A stretch of 64,000 bases of DNA. Source: Friedmanniella luteola. Its GTDB lineage: Bacteria; Actinomycetota; Actinomycetes; Propionibacteriales; Propionibacteriaceae. Positions within the stretch are counted from its first letter, which is position 1, and every line of letters starts with the position of its first letter. The notes beneath the pieces are model-generated. The model worked only from the letters and a program-made list of their open reading frames with translations. It was not told the origin of the DNA and made no database searches. A program made the position numbers and the translations under genes. The DNA lies in contig NZ_LT629749.1 in the NCBI RefSeq assembly GCF_900105065.1, positions 2,418,001 through 2,482,000 of the forward strand, read 5' to 3'. This document shows positions 35,999 to 46,502 of the stretch, one piece after another.

Positions 35999-36214
35999 AT
36001 GAGGTCGTCGACGTCCCGGCTGAGCAGCGTCGTCGTCGGCGTCCTGGCGCTGCTGCTCGGCCTGCTGTGGATCGGTCAGGGCCTCGGCTACGTCCCGGGC
36101 AGCTTCATGACCGGGGCGGTGCGCTGGTTCTGGATCGGCCTGGTCGTCGCCGTCGTCGGCCTGGTGCTGGTGGTGGCCGGCCTGCGCAAGCCGCCTGCCG
36201 GTCCTCGCCCGTAG
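35999..36214 (+). CDS. Small two-TM membrane protein, unknown function
   Basis: The protein has 71 residues. A first helix (VVVGVLALLLGLLWIGQGLG) and a second (WFWIGLVVAVVGLVLVVAGL) are joined by a short loop VPGSFMTGAVR. The ATG has a clear CAGGAGCACC ribosome binding site, and TACGCT at 35945-35950 is a likely -10. Similar small WIGQGLGYVPGSFMTG-containing proteins are widespread in bacteria, but I know no function for them. It is followed by a repeat-bearing gap. Confidence 0.75.
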   Translation: MRSSTSRLSSVVVGVLALLLGLLWIGQGLGYVPGSFMTGAVRWFWIGLVVAVVGLVLVVAGLRKPPAGPRP

Positions 36215-36293
36215 GCGCGTCCCCCGACCCGCGGACGGCCCGGCACGCACCCCCGGTCGACGCGAGCCCTTCGCCCCCTGTGCTGGTCGAAGG

Positions 36294-36313
36294 GCGCCCC
36301 TCGACAGGCTCCG
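36294..36313. repeat. Dispersed 20-nt repeat core, copy 2
   Basis: GCGCCCCTCGACAGGCTCCG follows directly after a hairpin CCCTTCG/CGAAGGG (36267-36273 with 36288-36294). An outer pair GCACCCC (36247-36253) and GGGGTGC (36319-36325) encloses both. The whole unit fills the gap after the small membrane gene. Confidence 0.65.
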
Positions 36314-36372
36314 GGCACGGGGTGCACGACCGCCTGTCCTTCTCGCTCCGATCTGTGGACGACCGGGCCACA

Positions 36373-36414
36373 CGGATCGGGCGACGACGTCGGCAGGGGT
36401 TGTAGCCCGATCCG
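36373..36414. promoter_or_regulatory. 10-bp inverted repeat upstream of the GCS2/ATP-grasp gene
   Basis: CGGATCGGGC (36373-36382) pairs exactly with 36405-36414 across 22 bases. Its end runs into the second 23-nt repeat copy. It could be a terminator for the upstream gene or an operator for the solute cluster. Confidence 0.4.
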
Positions 36415-36434
36415 CGTCCGAGCGGAGCGAGGAC
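36412..36434. repeat. 23-nt dispersed repeat, copy 2
   Basis: Identical to 2518-2540 over 23 nt. It lies 42 nt before the ATG of the GCS2/ATP-grasp gene. Confidence 0.6.
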
Positions 36435-36461
36435 AGACAACTCGCTGTAACACGGCGTCGC

Positions 36462-36467
36462 TAGGTT
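36462..36467 (+). promoter_or_regulatory. -10 hexamer TAGGTT of the solute cluster
   Basis: TAGGTT ends eight bases before the ATG at 36476, predicting a leaderless or near-leaderless message. Confidence 0.45.
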
Positions 36468-36475
36468 GACGCAGG

Positions 36476-39022
36476 ATGAGCGCGGAACTGACGCTGGGTG
36501 CCGAGGAAGAGCTGCACCTGATCGACCTGGAGAGCTGGAAGCTGTCGGCCCGAGCCCCCCAGCTGCTGAGCCGTCTGCCCGCTGAGCACTACTCCGCCGA
36601 GATCCAGCGCACGACGGTGGAGACCAACACCGCGGTGGTGGACACCCTCGGCGGCCTGCGCGACGAGCTGCTGCGGCTGCGCCGCGGCCTGGTCGAGGTG
36701 GCGGCCGCGGAGGGGATCGGGATCGCCGCCGTCGGCACGGCCCCGAGCGCCGCCTTCGCCGACTTCGAGCTGACGGCGTCGGGCCGCTACGGCCGGATGC
36801 AGGAGCAGTACCGGCTGCTGGTGGACGAGCAGCTGATCTGCGGGCTGCAGATCCACGTCGGCGTGAGCAACCGCGACCTGGCCGTGCAGATCATGCAGCG
36901 GGTCGCCCCCGACCTGCCGGTGCTGCTGGCGCTGTCGGCCAGCTCGCCCTACTGGAACGAGCAGGACACCGGCTACTCCTCGATCCGCTCGATCATCTGG
37001 CAGCGCTGGCCCAGCGCGGGCGCGACCGGCTACCTGGGCTCGGCCGCCGAGTACGACGACCTGCTCGCGGACCTCATCAGCACGGGCGTCATCGCCGACG
37101 CCAAGATGGCCTACTTCGACGTCCGGCCGTCCTCGCACGCGCCCACGCTGGAGCTGCGGGTCTGCGACGCCACCCCCGTGGTGGACGACGCCATCCTCAT
37201 CGCCGGGCTGTTCCGTGCCGCCGTCCGGGCCGCGGAGACCGACATCGCGAACTGCCGGCCGTTCGCCCCCGTGCCCGCGCCGCTGCACCGCGCGTCGGTG
37301 TGGCGGGCGGCCCGCGGGGGGCTCAGCGGGGAGCTGCTGGACCACCTCCGGCACCCCCAGCCGCACCCGGCCCGGGAGGTCGTCCGCTCGCTGGTGCACC
37401 GGCTGCGGCCCCAGCTGGAGGAGCTGGGCGACTGGGACGAGGTGCACGAGCTGGCGGAGACCGCGCTCGCCCGCGGGAACAGCGCGGACCGTCAACGAGC
37501 CGCCTTCGCCGAGCGCGGCCGGCTGAGCGACGTCGCCGCGCTGGTCGTGGCCGAGACGCAGGGTCCGGCGTCGGGTCCCGAGCCCGCCGTCGCGGCCCTC
37601 CCCCGCTACCGGGCGCGCGCCGGCGACGAGGCCGTCGGACCCGGCCTGCAGCCACGGGCCGCCTACCGGGACGTCCTCGACCACTTCCGGGCCCAGCCAC
37701 CGGAGCGGCTCGAGCAGCTGACCGCGGACCGCGACGCCTGGGTCGACGCCCGCGGGCTGACCTTCGGGGTCGGCGGCGAGCAGCAGCGGTTCGCCGTCGA
37801 CCTCGTCCCCCGGCTGATCAACCCCCACGAGTGGGAGGCGCTGGCCGAAGGTCTCGGGCAGCGCGCCCGTGCGGTCGAGGCCTTCCTGCGGGACGTCTAC
37901 GGCGAGCAGCGGATCATCGCCGACGGGGTGCTGGACCGGTCGCTGGTCGAGGGCTCCCCGGGCTGGCGGACCGAGGCCCGGCGGCTGCCGCCCGGCACCG
38001 TCCACGCACCCATCACCGGGTTCGACCTGGTCCGCAACGAGTTCGGCGGCTGGCGGGTGCTCGAGGACAACCTGCGCAACCCGAGCGGCGCGGCCTACGC
38101 GCTGGCCGTCCGCGAGCTGGTGGACGCCGTGCTGCCCGACCTGCCGCGGCCGGCCGGGCTCGTCGACCCGCGCCAGGCCCTCGCCGGCCTGCGCGCCACC
38201 CTGCTGGCCGGCCGCCCCGACGGCACGGCCGCGCTGCTGTCCAGCGGTCCGGGCAGCCCGGCCTGGTTCGAGCACCGGGTGCTGGCCGAGGAGGCCGGCC
38301 TGCTGCTCTGCGGGGCCGCCGACCTGGAGGTGGTCGACGCCCGCGTCCGGCACCGTCCGAGCGGGGTGGCGGTCGACAGCCTCTACCTGCGGCTGGACGG
38401 CGAGCTGGTCGACCTCGTCGACGGCGACGGCCGGCCCGTGGGGGCCCAGCTGTTCGAGGTCGCGGTGGCCGGCCGGCTCCGGCTGGCGAACGCGCCCGGC
38501 AACGGCGTCGCGGACGACAAGGCGATGTACTGCTACGTGCCCGAGCTGATCGCCTACTACCTGGACGAGCACCCGACCCTGGAGTCGGTGCCGACCTACC
38601 GGACCAGCGACGAGGCCGAGTACCGGATCGTGCTGGACCGGGTGGGCGAGCTGGTCACCAAGCCCGTCGACGGCCACGGCGGCCAGGGCGTGCTGATCGG
38701 GCCGGACGCCGCGGCGTCGTCGGTGGCGGAGCGCCGGGCGCAGATCGCCGCCGACCCGGCGGGCTGGGTCGCGCAGGAGGTCGTCCAGCTGTCGTCCCAC
38801 CCGACCCTGGAGGGCGGCTCCCTCGAGCCCCGGCACGTCGACCTCCGGGCCTTCGTCCACCTGACCGGGACCGGTCGTGACGACACGACGCTCGCCGGGA
38901 TCGCGCTCACCCGGGTGGCGCCCGAGGGCAGCCTGGTCGTCAACAGCTCCCGCGGCGGCGGGGCCAAGGACACCTGGATCGTGGCGCCCGACTCGACGGC
39001 AGCGAACGGGAGCAGCCGGTGA
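36476..39022 (+). CDS. GCS2-type carboxylate-amine ligase fused to a circularly permuted ATP-grasp ligase
   Basis: The protein has 848 residues. Residues 1-~370 are a glutamate-cysteine ligase 2 (YbdK-like) domain: LGAEEELHLID at the start, then SAEIQRTTVETNT, ICGLQIHVGVSN and ALSASSPYW. Residues ~400-840 form a circularly permuted type 2 ATP-grasp domain: EWEALAEGLGQRARAVEAFL (~450), ITGFDLVRNEFGGWRVLEDNLRNPSG (quoted parts from ~512), then TKPVDGHGGQGVLIG (~727) and a C-terminal VNSSRGGGAKDTW. Both domains activate carboxylates with ATP and join them to amines, so one chain could make two amide bonds. The amidotransferase and peptidase genes downstream suggest synthesis of a small peptide amide. 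No membrane segments. The product is unknown. Confidence 0.85.
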   Translation: MSAELTLGAEEELHLIDLESWKLSARAPQLLSRLPAEHYSAEIQRTTVETNTAVVDTLGGLRDELLRLRRGLVEVAAAEGIGIAAVGTAPSAAFADFELTASGRYGRMQEQYRLLVDEQLICGLQIHVGVSNRDLAVQIMQRVAPDLPVLLALSASSPYWNEQDTGYSSIRSIIWQRWPSAGATGYLGSAAEYDDLLADLISTGVIADAKMAYFDVRPSSHAPTLELRVCDATPVVDDAILIAGLFRAAVRAAETDIANCRPFAPVPAPLHRASVWRAARGGLSGELLDHLRHPQPHPAREVVRSLVHRLRPQLEELGDWDEVHELAETALARGNSADRQRAAFAERGRLSDVAALVVAETQGPASGPEPAVAALPRYRARAGDEAVGPGLQPRAAYRDVLDHFRAQPPERLEQLTADRDAWVDARGLTFGVGGEQQRFAVDLVPRLINPHEWEALAEGLGQRARAVEAFLRDVYGEQRIIADGVLDRSLVEGSPGWRTEARRLPPGTVHAPITGFDLVRNEFGGWRVLEDNLRNPSGAAYALAVRELVDAVLPDLPRPAGLVDPRQALAGLRATLLAGRPDGTAALLSSGPGSPAWFEHRVLAEEAGLLLCGAADLEVVDARVRHRPSGVAVDSLYLRLDGELVDLVDGDGRPVGAQLFEVAVAGRLRLANAPGNGVADDKAMYCYVPELIAYYLDEHPTLESVPTYRTSDEAEYRIVLDRVGELVTKPVDGHGGQGVLIGPDAAASSVAERRAQIAADPAGWVAQEVVQLSSHPTLEGGSLEPRHVDLRAFVHLTGTGRDDTTLAGIALTRVAPEGSLVVNSSRGGGAKDTWIVAPDSTAANGSSR

Positions 39023-39034
39023 TGGCGCTCCCCT

Positions 39035-39051
39035 CCCGAGCGAGCGCGAGG
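39035..39051. repeat. 17-nt direct repeat, left copy
   Basis: CCCGAGCGAGCGCGAGG recurs with one change at 39164-39180, 129 nt downstream. Both flank the spacer between the ligase and amidotransferase genes; the right copy leads into the ribosome binding site of the latter. Confidence 0.45.
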
Positions 39052-39163
39052 CACAATCCTCCCGAGCGTCGGGTAGCTCGGGCCCGGGTGGCCTCTGGAC
39101 GACCACGCCGTGGCGACACGCTCTTCGTCGTCACGGGCGAGGAGGTAGAGGGCACCTCGAGGG

Positions 39164-39180
39164 CCCGACCGAGCGCGAGG
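39164..39180. repeat. 17-nt direct repeat, right copy
   Basis: CCCGACCGAGCGCGAGG, one base different from the left copy, directly before GAGAGACATG of the amidotransferase. Confidence 0.45.
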
Positions 39181-39187
39181 GAGAGAC

Positions 39188-40972
39188 ATGTGCGGACTGG
39201 CTGGTGAGATGCGGTTCGACGGTCGCAGCGCCGACGTCGCGGCCTGCGCGCGGCTGAGCGGCTGCCTGCAGCACCGCGGACCGGACGGCGACGGCATCTG
39301 GGCGCACGGTCCGGTGGCGCTGGCCCACCGCCGGCTCTCGATCATCGACCTCAGCGTCGCCGGCTCGCAGCCGATGGTCGACCCCGACCTCGGCCTCACG
39401 CTGGTGTTCAACGGCTGCATCTACAACTACCGGCAGCTGCGCGCCGAGCTGGAGGGCCACGGCCTGCGCTTCTTCTCCACCTCGGACACCGAGGTGATCG
39501 GCAAGGCCTACGCCCACTGGGGGCTCGACTGCGTCGACCACTTCCTCGGCATGTTCGCCTTCGCGATCTACGAGCACCGCAGCGGCCGGCTGGTGCTCGG
39601 CCGTGACCGGCTGGGCATCAAGCCGCTCTACCTCGACCAGACGCCCGAGCGGCTGCGGTTCGCCTCCACCCTGCCGGCGCTGGTGGCCGGCGGCGGCACC
39701 GACACCTCGATCGACCGCGAGGCGCTGGCCCACTACCTGACCTTCCACAGCGTCGTCCCGGCGCCGCGGACCATCCTCACCGGGGTCAGGAAGCTGCCGC
39801 CGGCGACGCTCCGGGTGGTCGAGCCGGACGGCAGCTCCACCGACCGGCTGTACTGGGAGCCCACCTTCGGCCGCGACCCGGACCGCGCCGACTGGACCGA
39901 GCAGGACTGGCAGGACGCCCTGCTGGAGAGCCTCCGCGTCGCCGTGGACCGGCGGATGGTCTCCGACGTGCCGGTCGGGGTGCTGCTGTCCGGGGGCATC
40001 GACTCCTCCCTGGTCGTCGCGCTGCTGGCCGAGATGGGCCAGACGGGGCTGAAGACGTTCAGCATCGGTTTCGACTCCGCGGGCGGTGAGTCCGGCGACG
40101 AGTTCGAGTACTCGACGCTGGTGGCGGAGCGGTTCGGCACGGACCACCACCGGATCAAGATCGACAGCTCGCGCCTGCTGCCCGGCATCGACGCCACCGT
40201 CGAGGCGATGAGCGAGCCGATGGTCAGCCACGACTGCGTGGCCTTCTACCTGCTCAGCGAGGACGTCAGCCGGAGCGTCAAGGTGGTGCAGTCGGGCCAG
40301 GGCGCCGACGAGGTGCTGGGTGGCTACGACTGGTACCCGCCGCTCGCGCAGGTGCCGCGGGACCAGGCGGTGGAGGCCTACTCCGGGGTGTTCTTCGACC
40401 GGCGCTGGGACGCGATGGCCGCCGTGCTGAACCCGGAGTGGCGGCTGGACCACGACGCCCCGACCGCGTTCGTCGCCGAGCGCTTCGGCCGGCCGGGCGC
40501 CGACACCTCGGTCGACGCGGCCCTGCGCAACGACACGACCGTCATGCTGGTGGACGACCCGGTCAAGCGGGTCGACAACATGACGATGGCCTGGGGACTG
40601 GAGGCGCGGGTGCCGTTCCTGGACCACGAGCTGGTCGAGCTGGCCGGCCGGATCCCACCGGAGCTCAAGCTGGCCGACGGCGGCAAGGGCGTGCTCAAGC
40701 GGGCCAGCCGGGGCGTCGTCCCGGACGAGGTCATCGACCGCACCAAGGGCTACTTCCCGGTGCCGGCCATCCGGCAGCTGGACGGGCCCTACCTGGAGCG
40801 GGTGCGCGACGCGCTCACGGACCCGGCGGCGCGCCGCCGCGGGCTGTTCGACGACGAGCTGGTCCGCTCCCTGCTGGCCGACCCGAACCGCACCCGGACC
40901 ACGCTCGGCTCCAACGCCCTCTGGCAGCTGGCGCTGCTGGAGATGTGGCTGCAGAAGCACGGTGTCGGTTGA
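39188..40972 (+). CDS. Asparagine synthase-type amidotransferase (N-acetylglutaminylglutamine amidotransferase-like)
   Basis: The protein has 594 residues. It opens MCGLAGEMRFDG with the class II glutaminase nucleophile Cys2; LQHRGPDGDGIW, RRLSIIDLS and FNGCIYNY complete that domain. The synthetase half has the PP-loop SGGIDSS (268-274), FSIGFDSAGGESGDEFEYS, QGADEVLGGYDWYPP and EARVPFLDHELVE. The closest known group I recall is TIGR03104, which amidates N-acetylglutaminylglutamine in an osmolyte pathway; that pathway also pairs it with an ATP-grasp ligase and a peptidase. A GAGGGAGAG site precedes the ATG. The gene sits between the GCS2/ATP-grasp fusion and an S9 peptidase. Confidence 0.88.
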   Translation: MCGLAGEMRFDGRSADVAACARLSGCLQHRGPDGDGIWAHGPVALAHRRLSIIDLSVAGSQPMVDPDLGLTLVFNGCIYNYRQLRAELEGHGLRFFSTSDTEVIGKAYAHWGLDCVDHFLGMFAFAIYEHRSGRLVLGRDRLGIKPLYLDQTPERLRFASTLPALVAGGGTDTSIDREALAHYLTFHSVVPAPRTILTGVRKLPPATLRVVEPDGSSTDRLYWEPTFGRDPDRADWTEQDWQDALLESLRVAVDRRMVSDVPVGVLLSGGIDSSLVVALLAEMGQTGLKTFSIGFDSAGGESGDEFEYSTLVAERFGTDHHRIKIDSSRLLPGIDATVEAMSEPMVSHDCVAFYLLSEDVSRSVKVVQSGQGADEVLGGYDWYPPLAQVPRDQAVEAYSGVFFDRRWDAMAAVLNPEWRLDHDAPTAFVAERFGRPGADTSVDAALRNDTTVMLVDDPVKRVDNMTMAWGLEARVPFLDHELVELAGRIPPELKLADGGKGVLKRASRGVVPDEVIDRTKGYFPVPAIRQLDGPYLERVRDALTDPAARRRGLFDDELVRSLLADPNRTRTTLGSNALWQLALLEMWLQKHGVG

Positions 40973-40983
40973 GGCCGGGGACG

Positions 40984-42852
40984 GTGCCGGCCGGGACCCG
41001 GACGGCGCCGACGGCGGCCGTGGACCTGGCTGACGCCCTCGTCGACGCCTGGGGCAGCTGGGGTCCGACGGTGGACCCCGACTGCCGCCGGATCGCCTTC
41101 GTCTCCGACCGCAGCGGCACCCCGTGCGTCTGGGTGCACGACCTGCCCGTCGACGGCGCCGCCCCGGCCCCGGTCCGGCTGCACGTCTCGGAGGACCCGG
41201 TCGTCGCCGTCAGCTGGTCGGCGGACGGCGCCTGGCTGGCGGTCTGCGCGGCGACCGACGGCGGCGTCCGCACCCAGGTCTGGGTGGTCCGGCCCGACGG
41301 CAGCGGGGCCCGGCTGCTGGCCGGCTCGCGCGCGCAGCACGCCGAGCTGGGCCCGTGGACCCGCAGCGGTCACCGGGTGGTGGTGACGATGCCGGCCGAG
41401 GAGGCCGGCGAGCCGACCACCTGCTACCTGGCCGACCCGGCGACCGGCGTGCTGACGGCGCTCGCCACGGGTGAGCTGATCAGCGTCCTCGACCTCAGCG
41501 TCGACCAGGAGCACGTCGTCCTCAAGGACGGCCAGCGGGGCCGGCAGTTCTGCGTCGTCGTCGACCGGGACGCCGACGAGGACCACCCCCTGCTGCCCTA
41601 CCCGGCCACCGGCTCGACCGACCGGGCGATCATCCGCCCCGCGCCGGCCGGCGAGGGTGACGGCGGGACCGGCCTGGTGGCCTACGTCGCCACCGACGCC
41701 GGTCTCCCCCGCCGCCAGGTGGTCGCCGTCCCGCTCGGCGAGCGCGGCTGGCGCGGTCAGGCCGGCGTGCTGGCGCCGCGTGAGGACGCCGAGCTCGAGG
41801 GCCTCGACGCCGACGACGCCGGCCGCCTCCTGCTGCTGGTCTGGAACGTGGCCGGGACCAGTGAGCTGCAGCTCTACGACACCCGGGCCCAGGAGCTGCG
41901 CCCGGTGCCGGGGCTCCCCGGGTCCGTCGTCAGCGGGGCACTGCTGAGCCGCGACGGGTCGCTGGTCCTGCTGGCGGTCGAGGGCCCCCGGCGGCCGCGG
42001 GAGCTGTGGAGCGTCGACGTGGCCACGCTGCGGTGGTCACGGGTGACCGACGTGCCCGCCCTGCCGGACGTCGTGCTGGTCGAGCCGAGCCTGGAGCACC
42101 TCGTGGGCCGCGACGGCCTGCCGCTGACCGGCTGGCTGTACCGGGTGCCGGGGCAGCGTGGCCCGGGTCCGGCCGTGCTGAGCCTGCACGGCGGGCCCGA
42201 GGCGCAGGAGCGGCCGACCTTCAACCCGCAGCACCAGGCGGTGGTCGCCGCCGGCATCGCGGTCTTCGCGCCCAACATCCGCGGCTCGTCGGGCTTCGGC
42301 CGCGCCTTCGTGCACGCCGACGACGTGCACGGCCGCCGCGACGCGTTCGACGACGTGCTCGCGTGCCGGGACCACCTGCTGGCGACCGACGTCGCCGACC
42401 CCGGGCGGATCGCCGTCGCCGGCCGCAGCTACGGCGGCTACCTGACCCTGGCCATGCTGGCCTTCTCGCCCGGCGTCTTCACCGCCGGCGTCGACATCTG
42501 CGGCATGTCGGACCTGCACACCTTCTACCGCGACACCGAGCCGTGGATCGCGGCCGCCGCCGTCACCAAGTACGGGCACCCCGAGCACGACCGCACCCTG
42601 CTGCGCGCGCTCTCCCCGCTGCACGCCGCGGCCAACATCACCGTCCCGCTGCTGGTGGTGCACGGGGAGCTGGACACCAACGTGCCCCTCGGCGAGGCGA
42701 CGCAGGTCGTCGCCGCCCTGCGGGCCCTGGACCGGCCGGTCGAGTACCTGCAGCTGGACGGCGAGGGCCACGAGTACCGGCGGGCCGACTCCCGGAAGCT
42801 GCTCGACGAGCGACTGCTCGGCTTCCTCGTGGAGGTGCTGGGCGTCCGCTGA
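40984..42852 (+). CDS. S9-family serine peptidase (prolyl oligopeptidase/acylaminoacyl peptidase-like)
   Basis: The protein has 622 residues from GTG 40984; GTG 41020 is also possible. Residues ~1-360 form a beta-propeller with repeated strands such as RIAFVSDRSGTPCVWV and VSWSADGAWLAV. The C-terminal alpha/beta-hydrolase has the nucleophile S482 in GRSYGGY, D564 in HGELDTNVP and H596 in GEGHEYR, with the oxyanion HGGPE. It has no signal peptide, so it acts in the cytoplasm on short or blocked peptides. It follows the amidotransferase stop by 11 nt, so it belongs to the same operon and may trim or degrade the cluster's peptide product. Confidence 0.88.
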   Translation: MPAGTRTAPTAAVDLADALVDAWGSWGPTVDPDCRRIAFVSDRSGTPCVWVHDLPVDGAAPAPVRLHVSEDPVVAVSWSADGAWLAVCAATDGGVRTQVWVVRPDGSGARLLAGSRAQHAELGPWTRSGHRVVVTMPAEEAGEPTTCYLADPATGVLTALATGELISVLDLSVDQEHVVLKDGQRGRQFCVVVDRDADEDHPLLPYPATGSTDRAIIRPAPAGEGDGGTGLVAYVATDAGLPRRQVVAVPLGERGWRGQAGVLAPREDAELEGLDADDAGRLLLLVWNVAGTSELQLYDTRAQELRPVPGLPGSVVSGALLSRDGSLVLLAVEGPRRPRELWSVDVATLRWSRVTDVPALPDVVLVEPSLEHLVGRDGLPLTGWLYRVPGQRGPGPAVLSLHGGPEAQERPTFNPQHQAVVAAGIAVFAPNIRGSSGFGRAFVHADDVHGRRDAFDDVLACRDHLLATDVADPGRIAVAGRSYGGYLTLAMLAFSPGVFTAGVDICGMSDLHTFYRDTEPWIAAAAVTKYGHPEHDRTLLRALSPLHAAANITVPLLVVHGELDTNVPLGEATQVVAALRALDRPVEYLQLDGEGHEYRRADSRKLLDERLLGFLVEVLGVR

Positions 42853-42898
42853 CGCGTCTCGTCGCCGGTCACCCTGACCGGGCGCAGGCCCGTCGCGA

Positions 42899-42945
42899 GC
42901 GCGCTCCAGCAGGTCCGGGAGCTCGGTGGACCTGCTGGAGCGCGC
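42899..42945. terminator. Perfect 18-bp stem-loop between convergent genes
   Basis: GCGCGCTCCAGCAGGTCC (42899-42916) pairs exactly with 42928-42945 across an 11-base loop. It sits between the peptidase (ends 42852, plus) and gatB (ends 42952, minus), so it can terminate both. No T-tract on either side. Confidence 0.75.
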
Positions 42946-42951
42946 AGTCGA

Positions 42952-44441
42952 TCAGCCCAGGCGCTCCAGGATGAGCTCGCGGACCCGGTTCGGCTCGGCC
43001 TTGCCCTGCATCTGCTTCATCACGGCACCGATCAGGGCGCCAGCGGCCTGCACCTTGCCGGAGCGGACCTTGTCGGCGACGCCGGGGTTCGCCTCGATCG
43101 CGGCGTCGACGGCCGCGCCCAGGGCGCCCTCGTCGGAGACGACCGCGAGCCCGCGGGACTCGACCACCTCGGCCGGGGTGCCCTCACCGGCGATGACGCC
43201 GTCGAAGACCTGGCGGGCGAGCTTGTCGTTGATCGTGCCGGCCTCCACGAGGGCCTGGATCTCCGCCACCTGCGCGGGCGTCACCCCGGTCTCCTCCAGC
43301 TCGAGGCCCAGCTCGTTGGCGCGCCGGGCCAGCTCGGTCAGCCACCACTTGCGGGCGGACTGCGGCGACGCCCCGGCCGCGACCGTCGCCTCGATGACGT
43401 TCAGCGCGCCGGCGTTGACGACGTCGCGCAGCTCGAGGTCGGAGTAGCCCCACTCGGCGCTCATCCGCTTCAGCCGCAGAGCCGGCGGCTCGGGCAGCGT
43501 GCCGCGCAGCTCCTCGACCCAGGCCCGCGAGGGGGCCACCGGGACCAGGTCGGGGTCGGGGAAGTAGCGGTACTCCTCCGCCTGCTCCTTCGACCGGCCC
43601 GGCGACGTGGTCCCCGAGCCCTCCTGCCAGTGCCGGGTCTCCTGCTTGACCCGGCCGCCGTCGCTGAGCAGCGCGGCCTGCCGGGTGATCTCGTAGCGGA
43701 CCGCCCGCTCGACGCTGCGGAGCGAGTTGACGTTCTTGGTCTCGGTCCGGGTGCCCAGCGGGGCGTCCGGGGACGGCCGCAGGGAGACGTTGGCGTCGCA
43801 GCGCAGCGAGCCCTGCTCCATCCGGACGTCGGACACGCCGAGCGCGCGCAGCAGGTCGCGGAGCATGGCCACGTAGGCCCGCGCCACCTCCGGCGCCTTG
43901 GCGCCGGCGCCCTCGATCGGCTTGGTGACGATCTCGATCAGCGGCACGCCCGAGCGGTTGTAGTCGAGCAGCGAGTAGTCGGCGCCGTGGATGCGGCCGG
44001 TGGCCCCGCCGACGTGCAGCGACTTCCCGGTGTCCTCCTCCATGTGCGCGCGCTCGATCTCGATCCGGTACGTCTTGCCGTCCACCTCGACCTCGGCGAA
44101 GCCGTCGTGGGCGATCGGCTCGTCGTACTGGGAGATCTGGTAGTTCTTCGGCTGGTCGGGGTAGAAGTAGTTCTTCCGCGCGAACCGGCACCACTCCGCG
44201 ATGGAGCAGTTGAGCGCCAGACCGATCCGGATCGCCGACTCGATCGCCGTGGCGTTCACCACCGGCAGCGAGCCCGGCAGGCCGAGGCAGACCTCGCAGG
44301 TCTGGGTGTTCGGCTCGGCGCCGAACTCCGTCGAGCAGCCGCAGAACATCTTCGACGCCGTGTTGAGCTCGACGTGCACCTCGAGCCCCAGGACGGGGTC
44401 GTAGGTCGCCATCGCCTCGTCGTAGGCCATCACCGGGGCGC

Positions 44442-44445
<4 letters not shown>
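42952..44445 (-). CDS. gatB: Asp-tRNA(Asn)/Glu-tRNA(Gln) amidotransferase subunit B
   Basis: The protein has 497 residues, normal for GatB. Motifs: [19 protein letters not shown] and [14 protein letters not shown] with the zinc-site Cys residues, [30 protein letters not shown], and the C-terminal tail domain ending [20 protein letters not shown]. It activates the misacylated tRNA and accepts ammonia from GatA. The start overlaps the gatA stop (ATGA at 44442-44445). It ends the gatC-gatA-gatB operon. Confidence 0.97.
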
Positions 44446-45997
<1,552 letters not shown>

Positions 45998-46001
<4 letters not shown>

Positions 46002-46294
46002 CCCTCCTCCCCCAGGATCCGGGGGACGCGGAAACGGTCCTGCTCGGCGGCGGGGGCCCCGGCCAGCACGTCCTCGCGCGGCAGCGACGGCCGGACGACG
46101 TCGGGCCGGAAGACGTTCGTCAGCGGCAGGGCGTGGGACGTGGGCGGGATGTCGTCGGCCGCGACGTCGGCGACGTGGGCCACCGACTCCAGGATCACGT
46201 CCAGCTGCGGCGCGAGCAGCTCCAGCTCGTCGTCGGTCAGCTCGATCCGGGCCAGCCGGGCCAGGTCGGCCACGTCGTTCGGTGTGAGTGCCAC
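45998..46294 (-). CDS. gatC: Asp-tRNA(Asn)/Glu-tRNA(Gln) amidotransferase subunit C
   Basis: The protein has 98 residues. It starts [24 protein letters not shown] and ends with [11 protein letters not shown], both typical of GatC, the small subunit that holds GatA and GatB together. GTG start with GAGGAG upstream. A -10 hexamer TAGGAT at 46341-46336 (minus) gives a leader of about 35 nt for the gatCAB operon. Confidence 0.95.
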
Positions 46295-46335
46295 CTCGGT
46301 CAGTTCTCCTCGTCCCTCGTGTGCAGTGCCCGCTC

Positions 46336-46341
46336 ATCCTA
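46336..46341 (-). promoter_or_regulatory. -10 hexamer TAGGAT of gatCAB
   Basis: On the minus strand CTAGGATGAG contains TAGGAT; the predicted transcript starts about 35 nt before gatC. Confidence 0.4.
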
Positions 46342-46392
46342 GGTCCGCAGGCCCCCCGGTCCCCGCCCCGCTCTGCCGCGCTCCGCTGGCCG

Positions 46393-46421
46393 TTGACGGC
46401 GTACCTACCAGTAGGTATGGT
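46393..46421 (+). promoter_or_regulatory. Promoter with embedded TetR-type operator
   Basis: TTGACG (46393-46398) and TATGGT (46416-46421) are 17 bases apart. The 16-nt palindrome TACCTACCAGTAGGTA (46402-46417, seven of eight pairs) fills the spacer, so a bound TetR would block RNA polymerase. It lies about 80 nt before the tetR start codon. Confidence 0.7.
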
Positions 46422-46502
46422 CACGCCTGACCGATCGGGCTGCCGAGCGGGCCGCCGAGCGGGCGCCCGACGGCGCTCGCACCAGCCGGAGGACGCCTAC
46501 CC

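Noticed and set aside
35999-36214. Possible toxin-antitoxin role of the small two-TM protein
   Set aside because: No antitoxin-like partner is adjacent, and two ordinary helices alone do not support it.
39019-39207. A 62-codon plus-strand frame between the ligase and amidotransferase genes
   Set aside because: Built on the direct repeats, overlaps both neighbours, and has no ribosome binding site or homology.
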